A stretch of 5,899 bases of DNA from Candidatus Zophobacter franzmannii (lineage in GTDB: Bacteria > Cloacimonadota > Cloacimonadia > Cloacimonadales > JAFGVF01), in NCBI GenBank assembly GCA_030765245.1, contig JAVCCX010000212.1, positions 1 through 5,899 of the forward strand, written 5' to 3'. Made by a program: the position numbers and the translations under genes. The notes under the pieces are model-generated. The model saw nothing but the letters and a program-made list of their open reading frames with translations. It was not told the DNA's origin and ran no database searches. Positions 1-5,899 of the stretch are shown here, piece by piece. How positions within the stretch are numbered: position 1 is the stretch's first letter; the number at the start of each line of letters is the position of its first letter.

Positions 1-114
1 ATCTTCTTCATTATTGCAGTCATTCTGATAATTCAATCTCGAAGAGAGAAGCAACTCTTTGATTTCAACAAGCTAATCAAGGCTATCTCAAAGAAACTTC
101 GGAAGATCACCTAA
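1..114 (+). CDS. C-terminal end of a membrane protein, probably LptF-family LPS export permease (partial)
   Basis: This is the last 37 codons of a gene that begins before the window. The frame is open from base 1 to the TAA at 112-114. The peptide starts with a hydrophobic stretch (IFFIIAVILII, residues 1-11), the end of a membrane helix. A basic cytoplasmic tail follows (about residues 13-37, with QSRREKQ and KKLRK). This fits the last transmembrane helix and tail of a YjgP/YjgQ permease. Its TAA shares one base with the ATG of the downstream LptG-type gene (TAATG), so the two are probably translationally coupled. In Gram-negative bacteria lptF and lptG are commonly adjacent and their products form the heterodimeric membrane part of the LptB2FG transporter. 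The LptF call rests mainly on this context, because the fragment has no diagnostic motif. Another small membrane protein is possible. Confidence 0.55.
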   Translation: MFFIIAVILIIQSRREKQLFDFNKLIKAISKKLRKIT

Positions 115-1202
115 TGAAAATATTAGATAAATACATAGCAAAAGAGTTTCTAAGAACCTATACAGTCATCTTAATTGCATTTTTCACTATATTTATTGTT
201 ATTGATGTCATCGACCATCTGCCTAAACTAATCAGAGCAGGTGCAAGCTTCGACCAAGCAGGACTTTATTATCTGCTTAGACTACCTCAATTGTTCATTT
301 TAACATCTCCGATTACGACCCTATTAGCCGGATTATTCATGATGAATGGTCTAGCAAAATACAATGAATCAGTTGCTGTCCGTTCAGCAGGGATCAGCAT
401 TAAAAGAATGGTAATGCCAATTATCATCATTGGATTTCTTATCTCACTTGCTAATCTTGTTATTGGGGACAGAATCCTTCCGCTTGCGGAATCAAAACGG
501 ACTTATGTGTATCGGGTACTTATCAAGAAACAGACTCTTGAGGATAAGAAAATACGCTCAAAGGTTCAGTTTGCAGGAAAAGACAATAGTTTCTACTATA
601 TCGGCTATTTCAATGGTTACATAAATCAGATGAAGGTTGTTGATATTACTCGTTTTTCCCCTAAAACTGGTGAGATTATCGAGAAGATAACGGCCGCTAA
701 AGCCCTGTGGAAAGATGATCACTGGCTCTTTTTTGATTGCGATGTGATTAGGTTTAAAGATAAGAAACCAGTTAGTTTCAACCACTATCAGAGTACTAAG
801 CTGGGCACAGTTGATGTAACGCCACAAGACTTTGTCCAGCGAACAAGTAAGACCCTATCTATGAATTTTTTAGAGCTAAGGGACTACATAACCAGCAGAA
901 AGAAAGTTGGAGACAAGTATCAAGAGGAGTTAGTGGATTTATACACAAAACTATCCTACCCCCTTGCGAATCTAATTATCCTCTTGTTCTGTATTCCTGC
1001 CGCTTCGACAAATACACGAAGTAAGAAGAAAGGGTGGGTTTTTCTATTTGGAATTGTCATCTGTTTGGTTTACTTAAGTACATTGAGAATCTGTCAAAGC
1101 TTAGGTTCAAATGGAGTATTAACTCCTTGGCTTGCTGCGTGGTTACCAAACATAATCTTCTCGATTCTTGGTATCTATTTCGTTCAAAGGGCTGAGATTT
1201 AG
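114..1202 (+). CDS. lptG: LptG/LptF-family lipopolysaccharide export permease (YjgP/YjgQ family)
   Basis: This is an inner-membrane subunit of the LptB2FG ABC transporter, which extracts LPS from the inner membrane and passes it to the LptC/LptA bridge. At 362 aa it matches the usual length of about 360. The N-terminus (MKILDKYIAKEFLRTY) is typical of the family. Hydrophobic segments lie at about residues 15-35, 57-78 and 98-118, then at 281-298, 306-325 and 337-357. That is the expected 3+3 helix arrangement around a periplasmic beta-jellyroll region (about 125-265). The region near 279-296 (KLSYPLANLIILLFCIP) resembles the conserved start of TM4. The ATG overlaps the upstream stop, and a GGAAG lies about 8 nt before it, which supports this start. 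LptF and LptG are homologous. I prefer LptG because it is second in the pair, but the F/G assignment is less certain than the family. Convergent with the hybrid kinase gene, 23 bp away. Confidence 0.9.
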   Translation: MKILDKYIAKEFLRTYTVILIAFFTIFIVIDVIDHLPKLIRAGASFDQAGLYYLLRLPQLFILTSPITTLLAGLFMMNGLAKYNESVAVRSAGISIKRMVMPIIIIGFLISLANLVIGDRILPLAESKRTYVYRVLIKKQTLEDKKIRSKVQFAGKDNSFYYIGYFNGYINQMKVVDITRFSPKTGEIIEKITAAKALWKDDHWLFFDCDVIRFKDKKPVSFNHYQSTKLGTVDVTPQDFVQRTSKTLSMNFLELRDYITSRKKVGDKYQEELVDLYTKLSYPLANLIILLFCIPAASTNTRSKKKGWVFLFGIVICLVYLSTLRICQSLGSNGVLTPWLAAWLPNIIFSILGIYFVQRAEI

Positions 1203-1225
1203 CGGATTTTTTAAAGGGACGGTTT

Positions 1226-2899
1226 TTAGTAATTTGTATACTTGCTGATGGTCTTTAAAACAGTCTCTTTTCTAAAAGGTTTGCTTATGAATTCAATCAT
1301 CCCGGATGCAAAGCATTTCTCTCTATCCTCTTTGGTAACATGGGCAGTTAAAGCGATAATTGGGACTCCCGCATTGAAACCTTTTGAGTTACGGATATAG
1401 CGAGTAGCTTCAAAACCATCCATAATTGGCATTTCACAATCCATAAGAATCACATCATATCTATTCTTATCAGCTTTGAGAATACCCTCTTTCCCATTCT
1501 TTGCAAAGTCCACATTGGGATATGTACCGCGAAGATAGTTTTCAAGAAGCTTATGATTAATAGTATTATCTTCGCAAATAAGGATTTTGATCTCATCAGA
1601 CACTGCATCTTTGTTTGCTTTCTTTAACTCTTTCGTACTGTTTTTTTCAGAGATTAGTTTGCGTAAAGACTCACTGAGTTCATCCACCCTAATCGGTTGC
1701 TGGAGATATTCAGCATCAGCTAAGGGATAATTTGCAGGGAAAGATATCCCTAATGGTCTAAGAAATATTGTTTTTACATGATGTTTATCAACAAAATCGA
1801 TACAAGCTTGAGAAATCCCAATATTGGGGGAAGTAAATGAAATGATATCAGATATTAAAACAATGCTATTACAATCTCCATCATGATTTCTAAAGAAATC
1901 TAACATCTCTTCTTCATGCGAGAAGCAAGTGGGTTCGGAGTTCATGTCCTTACAGTATTCAGCTAGAAGCTTCTGTTGAGTTTCACTATATGAGAGAACC
2001 ACCGTTTTGTAATAGTACAAGTCAGGTAGAATTAAGGGTTCAGAATAGACGCGACTTTTAGTGAAATCAAATGTTAACCTAAAAGTGACCCCATCTACAT
2101 CATCAATAATAACGTCAAGCTCACCCTCAAGTATCTCCGCTAATTTCTTGCTTATGACAAGACTCAAACTTGAGCTTGAGAGTCCACTTTGAGCAGAGCC
2201 AAAATATGTTATAGAATCAAAAAGATGACTAATATTAATTTCATCTAAATCAATACCATCACACTTGATCTCAATATTTACCTTTGAACTTATTCGTGAC
2301 TCTTCCACAAGGCTAAGGTCTATAACAATTGGACCTTTCTCAGTATTTTGAACACAGTTTTCAATCAGATTGAAAATTATTTTATGTACTTTTTCGTAGT
2401 CAGCAAAGAAGTTCCGGTACAATTTGGCTGAAATATGGGTAACTATTTCAAGTTTGTTTTGAACAATTACCGGGAGAAACTCATCAACGATTTCTTCAAC
2501 TAAGGTGACAAGATTAAAGTCAGACTCCCTTATTGAGATTTGCCCACTCTCAATCTTAGAATAAAAAAGGATATCATCAATAGTAGAGTGTAATGCTTCT
2601 GCAGACTTGAAGGCCTCATTCACATACTCTCTTTTGGCCTGGTCTATCAGTGATTCGCGTAATAAATCTAAGAAGCCAAGGATACTATGAAGAGGTGTTC
2701 TGATCTCATGACTCATTCTCTCAAGAAATGATGTAGTAGGTCTGTTATGTAATAAACTACTTTTAGCTATTTCAAATAACTCAGACCTGAATACCTCTTC
2801 CTTAGAAGAGAAAAGAACATTAGTTAGCTCATTAAGCTTGTCTTCTGGTGAGTTGTCACTCTGCAATATTGCTTTTACTTTTTCGAGTCTTGATACCAT
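1226..2899 (-). CDS. Soluble hybrid histidine kinase with degenerate ATPase domain: HisKA - HATPase-like - pseudo-receiver - receiver
   Basis: This is a 557-aa phosphorelay protein. It has no signal peptide, transmembrane helix or recognisable sensor domain; the N-terminus (about 1-55) is predicted helical. The HisKA dimerisation domain (about 56-120) has an intact H-box, MSHEIRTPL, with phosphoacceptor His64. The HATPase-like domain (about 165-280) keeps Asn177 and Asn181 of the N-box. Its G1 box reads KCDGIDL instead of the usual DTGIGI pattern. Its G2 box reads SSSSLSLVIS (241-250) where GGTGLGLxIS is usual, so ATP binding is doubtful. The segment 297-418 is receiver-like but lacks the acidic pair (SYS at 303-305), has Arg381 at the Thr/Ser position and Gln401 at the Lys position, and keeps Asp351. 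The C-terminal receiver (about 437-557) is complete: Glu443-Asp444, Asp487, Thr518 and Lys540-Pro541. No output domain is present. The divergent neighbour encodes an HPt, the likely phosphotransfer partner. The ATG at 2899 has a weak GGGG ribosome site. The signal sensed is unknown. Confidence 0.9.
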   Translation of the reverse strand: MVSRLEKVKAILQSDNSPEDKLNELTNVLFSSKEEVFRSELFEIAKSSLLHNRPTTSFLERMSHEIRTPLHSILGFLDLLRESLIDQAKREYVNEAFKSAEALHSTIDDILFYSKIESGQISIRESDFNLVTLVEEIVDEFLPVIVQNKLEIVTHISAKLYRNFFADYEKVHKIIFNLIENCVQNTEKGPIVIDLSLVEESRISSKVNIEIKCDGIDLDEINISHLFDSITYFGSAQSGLSSSSLSLVISKKLAEILEGELDVIIDDVDGVTFRLTFDFTKSRVYSEPLILPDLYYYKTVVLSYSETQQKLLAEYCKDMNSEPTCFSHEEEMLDFFRNHDGDCNSIVLISDIISFTSPNIGISQACIDFVDKHHVKTIFLRPLGISFPANYPLADAEYLQQPIRVDELSESLRKLISEKNSTKELKKANKDAVSDEIKILICEDNTINHKLLENYLRGTYPNVDFAKNGKEGILKADKNRYDVILMDCEMPIMDGFEATRYIRNSKGFNAGVPIIALTAHVTKEDREKCFASGMIEFISKPFRKETVLKTISKYTNY

Positions 2900-2929
2900 T
2901 GGTTACCCCAAGTTTTAATTATTCTATTT

Positions 2930-2955
2930 TTTATAATATAATTAGGTTATGTCAA
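2930..2955 (-). promoter_or_regulatory. Candidate sigma70-type promoter for the hybrid kinase gene
   Basis: On the minus strand a perfect TTGACA -35 hexamer lies at 2955-2950. A TATAAA follows at 2935-2930 after a 14-bp spacer, which is shorter than the usual 16-18 bp. A weaker TAAAAA would give a 16-bp spacer. The position, about 30-55 bp before the ATG at 2899, is plausible. The suboptimal spacing and the AT-rich background keep this tentative. Confidence 0.3.
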
Positions 2956-2987
2956 CAACTAATATGACAGATTCGATAATAAGTGAG

Positions 2988-3017
2988 TTAACTATATCTA
3001 AGAAAAAACTTTACAAT
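2988..3017 (+). promoter_or_regulatory. Candidate promoter for the hpt gene
   Basis: TTAACT at 2988-2993 (4 of 6 matches to TTGACA) is followed after 18 bp by TACAAT at 3012-3017 (5 of 6 matches to TATAAT). This would place the transcript start near 3024 and give a leader of about 45 nt. A perfect TATAAT at 3052-3057 was not chosen because it sits directly against the ribosome binding site. The region is so AT-rich that chance matches are likely. Confidence 0.25.
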
Positions 3018-3058
3018 AGACTCTATATATTAATCATTGAATAGATTTTACTATAATT

Positions 3059-3064
3059 AGGAGG
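3059..3064 (+). promoter_or_regulatory. Strong ribosome binding site for hpt
   Basis: A consensus AGGAGG lies 4 nt before the ATG at 3069. It is the strongest Shine-Dalgarno match in the window and fixes the hpt start. The divergent kinase gene has only a weak GGGG site, so the HPt is probably translated more efficiently than the kinase; that last point is inference. Confidence 0.75.
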
Positions 3065-3068
3065 AAAG

Positions 3069-3407
3069 ATGGGTACTCTTGTTTTCAATGAAAAAACAGC
3101 AATGGAAAGAATTGGGGATATGGACTTTGTTAAAGAATTACTTCAAGACTTCCTGGATGCAATTGATGAAGACATGAGCAATCTTAAGAGAATGATAGCA
3201 GAAGATGATGTTGAAAGTATCAGGATTTCTGCTCATACCTTCAAGGGAACAGGTGCTAATCTTTCTTTAGACGCTATCTCAGAAGTAGGTAAAAAACTCG
3301 AAATGGCTGCAAAAGAGGGTAGAAAAGATGACTTTGAATCCTTTTATCAGGATCTTTCCGATGAAATGATTAAATTTAAGAACTTTGCCGGCGGTTACCT
3401 TCTTTAG
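3069..3407 (+). CDS. Stand-alone HPt (histidine phosphotransfer) protein
   Basis: This is a 112-aa cytoplasmic single-domain protein of the HPt family. Such proteins carry a phosphoryl group between the receiver of a hybrid kinase and the receiver of a response regulator. The conserved site is AHTFKGTGANL (residues 55-65), with phosphoacceptor His56 in the H-x-x-K-G pattern (Lys59, Gly60). Helical stretches around it fit the four-helix bundle: about 19-44 before the site, 46-63 carrying His56, 66-83, and 86-105. The length is normal for a free HPt domain, and no other domain is attached. It is transcribed divergently from the hybrid kinase, whose intact C-terminal receiver (Asp487) is the obvious partner. 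No response regulator with an output domain lies nearby, so the final target is unknown. The last 32 bp overlap the 3' end of the convergent flippase gene. Confidence 0.9.
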   Translation: MGTLVFNEKTAMERIGDMDFVKELLQDFLDAIDEDMSNLKRMIAEDDVESIRISAHTFKGTGANLSLDAISEVGKKLEMAAKEGRKDDFESFYQDLSDEMIKFKNFAGGYLL

Positions 3408-4827
3408 AAAAAGCAATATTCCTAATATCAGTTAGTAAATCATACTTCGAAAACCTCTGTATCATTAGATAATATATTCCAACTAATACAATTCCTATTG
3501 GTGTCGCATACACACTTGTTAAATTATAAATTATCCAAAAGAATAACCCTAATACTATTGTAGGAAGCAATTTAACAATAAAGCCTAACCAGTAAGAAAC
3601 CTGCTTCACACTTAACAGTTTCAAGACTATAATTAACAATAGAATCTGAGAGATAACACTTGCGATCACAAACCCAATGATTGCCTCAAGGAAACCATAC
3701 TTAGCTCCAAACAATATGCATCCAATCTTCAACCCCGAGCTTACAATACTCCAATAAAGCTCTATATCAGGCTTATGCAAAGAATAGGGAATCCCGCTCA
3801 ATGGGTTAGTTAAAAGACTTAAGGCAGATGTGAAAGCCAATGCAAGAATTAAACTGGAAGCATCAACCCACTTGGCACCAAAGATTAATGGTAGATAACT
3901 GTAACTAACAAGAGCATAAAGTGCCATCAATGGGAATGCTACGATTAGAACAAAGTCTGTGAACTTACCAATATGCTTCACTACTTCATCATTCGCCTTT
4001 CTGGAAAAAGAGGGAAAGAAAACCTGAAGTAGTGCTGTTGTTATTATTGTTATGGGTAGAATTATAATCTGATTAGCAAGGTAAAAAGAACCCAAATATG
4101 CAATTGGAAAGCTCAAACCAAGAACTAAGACTGGAGCATTACCCGATATGTTATTCAAGATGTTGTTTACCCAGGCAAAACTTATAAACTTCCGATTTGA
4201 ACTAAGGAACTCACGAACTTTACCTTTTTGCTTTAGGTATTTACCTAGTGTAATCCTACTACTCCATAACAGGAGAATCATCTCTATCACATTACCACTA
4301 TAGAACCCAAGCACAAGTACCCATACATTTTTCTTAAATATGAGTACTGTAAGAGTCAAAAGCGTATAAAAGATAACATTCACAGTCTGAAAGATAGCCA
4401 ATTCTTTTAGCCTTAACTCTCTTTGCATCAGAGCAGTAAGCAATCTTCTAATATTCTCCACAAACAGGAATACAGAGGTGTATCTTATTAGAGATGTTAG
4501 AACCTGACTGTGGTAGATTCGGCCTAATATTGGAGCTAATATGAAGAGGATTACAGTACCAATTGAACTTGTTATTAGGATTAATTTGAAGATAACACTA
4601 AGGTTATTCTCTATTTTCTCTTTGCTAACAATCAAGAGATAGTCTAAGCTGAAGAGAAAGGTCATTGAACCTAATGTGAGGATTAAACTATACTCTCTAA
4701 AGAGACCTACATCATCTTTTGTTAATACCCTGGCAATGACGATGAATAGAGCGAATGAGAATAACTTTCTAATTATTGAAGACGCAACCGTCCAGCGTGC
4801 TGAAGCAAAGATAGAGTGCTGAGTCAC
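3376..4827 (-). CDS. Polysaccharide/oligosaccharide flippase, Wzx/PST family (MOP superfamily)
   Basis: This is a 483-aa polytopic inner-membrane protein with about 12-14 hydrophobic helices (for example near 13-33, 45-66, 79-103, 145-163, 167-187, 248-270, 290-310, 322-341, 382-404, 411-434 and 437-455). Its length and pattern fit the polysaccharide transporter family, which moves undecaprenyl-linked glycans across the inner membrane. Typical signatures are the N-terminal SARWTVASSIIRKLFSF followed by IARVLTKDDVGLF (residues 31-43), FFPSFSR (270-276), and the FPLMALYALV...LIFGAKW stretch (298-320). The substrate (O-antigen, capsule or exopolysaccharide) cannot be told. No glycosyltransferases are in view, so it is outside any visible glycan cluster. 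The start is GTG and shares one base with the ruvB stop (TAGTG), with a GAGGAA ribosome site inside the end of ruvB. Expression therefore probably depends on ruvB translation. The 3' end overlaps hpt antisense. Confidence 0.88.
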   Translation of the reverse strand: MTQHSIFASARWTVASSIIRKLFSFALFIVIARVLTKDDVGLFREYSLILTLGSMTFLFSLDYLLIVSKEKIENNLSVIFKLILITSSIGTVILFILAPILGRIYHSQVLTSLIRYTSVFLFVENIRRLLTALMQRELRLKELAIFQTVNVIFYTLLTLTVLIFKKNVWVLVLGFYSGNVIEMILLLWSSRITLGKYLKQKGKVREFLSSNRKFISFAWVNNILNNISGNAPVLVLGLSFPIAYLGSFYLANQIIILPITIITTALLQVFFPSFSRKANDEVVKHIGKFTDFVLIVAFPLMALYALVSYSYLPLIFGAKWVDASSLILALAFTSALSLLTNPLSGIPYSLHKPDIELYWSIVSSGLKIGCILFGAKYGFLEAIIGFVIASVISQILLLIIVLKLLSVKQVSYWLGFIVKLLPTIVLGLFFWIIYNLTSVYATPIGIVLVGIYYLMIQRFSKYDLLTDIRNIAFSKEGNRRQSS

Positions 4828-5849
4828 TATTCCTCGAACAATGACATCTGTTCGTCAGAAGAGGCTATTCCTAAGTGGCGATAGGCTTTTAGAGTTGCCT
4901 TTCTCCCCTGCATAGTTCTCTCCAAGAATCCCTGCTGAATAAGGTATGGTTCATAAATCTCTTCAATCGTACCAGAATCCTCACCCAGAGCAACAGCAAG
5001 AGTCTTTACACCAACCGGACCACCTCGATAGTTTTCGATTATGGTCCTCAGTAGACGCTTATCCATTTCATCCAATCCGGAGCTATCAACATTAAGCATC
5101 GAGAGTGCTTTCAAGGCTATATCATGGTCAATAATGCCATTCCCTCGAATCTGAGCATATTCCCGAACTCTACGGAGTAGTCTGTTAGCAATACGAGGAG
5201 TACCACGACTTCTTCTTGCCAGCTCCATGGCACCTTCTTCGTCAATCGGTATCTCCATAAGCTTAGCTGAACGATAAACAATAGTTTTAATCGATTCAAC
5301 ATCGTAGTAATTAAGTCTGAGAACTATTCCGAATCTATCCCTGAGTGGAGCTGTTAACAGCCCTGCACGAGTTGTCGCACCAATCATTGTAAATGGTTCA
5401 AGGTCGATATTTACACTCCGAGCACTTGGACCGTTATCAAGGATAATCTCCATCTTAAAGTCTTCCATAGCAGGATAAATATACTCTTCAATCACATGGC
5501 TCATCCTGTGAATCTCATCAATGAAGAGCACTTCATGCATACCCATATTTGTCAATATGTCTGCAAGGTCTGAAGGTTTTTCCAATACTGGACCTGAACT
5601 GACCTTAATGCTGACTGCCATCTCATTTGAGATGATATTAGCTAAGGTTGTTTTACCCAATCCCGGAGGACCATATAGGAGAATATGATCTAATGGCTCA
5701 TTTCTAAGTTTTGCTGCCTGGATAGAAATATCAAGAAGTTCTTTAAGCTGATCTTGACCCACGAAATCATCTAAAGTTCGAGGTCTCAGAGCTCTATCAA
5801 ACTCCTTTTCATTCTTCATTTCTACAGGATTGGTAACTCTTTCAAGCAT
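4827..5849 (-). CDS. ruvB: Holliday junction branch migration helicase RuvB
   Basis: This is the AAA+ motor of the RuvABC complex. It forms hexameric rings on DNA and drives branch migration of RuvA-bound Holliday junctions in recombination and repair. The 340-aa length is normal. The RuvB signature [12 protein letters not shown] spans 21-32. Walker A is GPPGLGKT (60-67, Lys66) and Walker B is LFIDEIHR (108-115, Asp111-Glu112). Sensor 1 is GATTRAG (157-163). The arginine finger is expected at Arg170 in APLRDRFG, and sensor 2 lies in RGTPRIANR (215-223). The C-terminal winged-helix DNA-binding domain (about 258-330) includes [14 protein letters not shown] (299-312) and GRKAT (315-319). All key residues are present, so it should be active. 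The ATG has a GGAG site 7 nt upstream (5860-5857), inside the end of the preceding gene. It is therefore in an operon, followed by a flippase gene rather than the more familiar queA or other recombination genes. Confidence 0.98.
   Translation of the reverse strand: MLERVTNPVEMKNEKEFDRALRPRTLDDFVGQDQLKELLDISIQAAKLRNEPLDHILLYGPPGLGKTTLANIISNEMAVSIKVSSGPVLEKPSDLADILTNMGMHEVLFIDEIHRMSHVIEEYIYPAMEDFKMEIILDNGPSARSVNIDLEPFTMIGATTRAGLLTAPLRDRFGIVLRLNYYDVESIKTIVYRSAKLMEIPIDEEGAMELARRSRGTPRIANRLLRRVREYAQIRGNGIIDHDIALKALSMLNVDSSGLDEMDKRLLRTIIENYRGGPVGVKTLAVALGEDSGTIEEIYEPYLIQQGFLERTMQGRKATLKAYRHLGIASSDEQMSLFEE
4830..4835 (-). promoter_or_regulatory. Ribosome binding site fixing the flippase GTG start
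   Basis: GAGGAA on the minus strand is formed by the last two codons of ruvB (Glu-Glu), directly before its TAG. The GAGG core stands 4 nt before the GTG at 4827-4825. This supports GTG as the true start and suggests stop/restart coupling between ruvB and the flippase gene. Confidence 0.7.
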
Positions 5850-5851
5850 TA

Positions 5852-5899
5852 CTATTCTCCACTATTCTCTTCGTTTATAATCACAGTAAATATTTCATC
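5852..5899 (-). CDS. C-terminal end of an unidentified gene upstream of ruvB (partial)
   Basis: Only the last 15 codons are inside the window ([15 protein letters not shown], then TAG at 5854-5852). This is the only minus-strand frame that stays open from the window edge; the other two hit stops at once. The stop lies 2 nt before the ruvB ATG, and the ruvB ribosome site is inside this reading frame. That is the tight spacing expected of an operon. Genes found upstream of ruvB in many bacteria are ruvA, ruvC and yebC, but the tail has no motif that identifies any of them, so no function is assigned. Confidence 0.5.
   Translation of the reverse strand, partial: DEIFTVIINEENSGE

Larger units (their letters stand above)
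2900..3068. promoter_or_regulatory. Divergent control region between the hybrid kinase and hpt genes
   Basis: This 169-bp stretch is very AT-rich and is the only sizeable non-coding space in the window. It must carry the start signals for both divergent genes. It holds a TGTCA-N10-TGACA inverted repeat (2950-2969), a TTATA-A-TATAA palindrome (2931-2941) and an 8-bp AGTTAACT palindrome (2986-2993). I see no riboswitch-like structure, small ORF or terminator in it. Shared regulation of the two genes from here is inferred from the arrangement. Confidence 0.6.

Noticed and set aside
430..624. Open reading frame of 64 codons on the plus strand
   Set aside because: It lies wholly inside lptG in another frame and resembles no known family; the lptG reading is clearly the coding one.
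558..827. Open reading frame of 89 codons on the minus strand
   Set aside because: It is antisense within the periplasmic-domain part of lptG, with no ribosome site or family features noted.
1189..1215. Possible terminator after lptG (GCT, 7-nt loop, AGC, then a T-rich run)
   Set aside because: The stem is only 3 bp and cannot form a stable intrinsic terminator; no better hairpin lies in the 23-bp gap on either strand.
3052..3057. Perfect TATAAT before hpt
   Set aside because: It ends 1 nt before the AGGAGG ribosome site, so a start downstream of it would remove that site from the transcript; no matching -35 lies at a proper distance.
3416..3428. ATATT-CCT-AATAT hairpin just after the hpt stop
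   Set aside because: It is a 5-bp stem of A/T only, with no following T run, and lies inside the flippase coding sequence, so it is probably chance.
5117..5302. Open reading frame of 61 codons on the minus strand
   Set aside because: It is an alternate frame inside ruvB, whose sequence is strongly conserved in its own frame.

Overview
The window is an AT-rich (roughly 35-40% GC by eye), gene-dense bacterial chromosome segment. LPS-export permease genes (LptF/LptG family) and a Wzx/PST-type polysaccharide flippase point to a Gram-negative (diderm) organism. The phylum cannot be fixed from this sequence. The AT richness and the sensorless hybrid kinase with a stand-alone HPt would suit an anaerobic or uncultured FCB-type lineage, but that is only a weak inference. 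I see no mobile element, CRISPR array, tRNA, rRNA or sign of recent transfer.

Layout. (1) Positions 1-1202, plus strand: the tail of a membrane protein (probably LptF), with its stop codon overlapping the start of a complete LptG-type permease. (2) 1226-2899, minus strand: a soluble hybrid histidine kinase with an HisKA domain, a badly eroded ATPase domain, a degenerate receiver and an intact C-terminal receiver. It converges on lptG with only 23 bp between them. (3) 2900-3068: the divergent control region, the only real intergenic space. (4) 3069-3407, plus strand: a stand-alone HPt phosphotransfer protein. (5) 3376-5849, minus strand: a flippase and, upstream of it, ruvB, translationally coupled by a TAGTG overlap. 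The flippase 3' end overlaps the hpt 3' end by 32 bp. (6) 5852-5899, minus strand: the last 15 codons of another gene leading into ruvB.

Working together. The LptF/LptG pair moves LPS from the inner membrane toward the outer membrane. The flippase probably moves a lipid-linked glycan across the inner membrane, so both flanks contain envelope genes, although ruvB (Holliday-junction branch migration) is a DNA-repair gene. Between them sits a divergent two-gene phosphorelay module (hybrid kinase plus HPt) with no DNA-binding output regulator in view.

Most of the window is ordinary. The item most worth a second look is the hybrid kinase. Its phosphoacceptor histidine and terminal receiver are intact, but the glycines of its G2 ATP-lid box are all replaced by serine and the G1 aspartate is displaced. 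This suggests a pseudokinase or phosphate-routing protein paired with the adjacent HPt.
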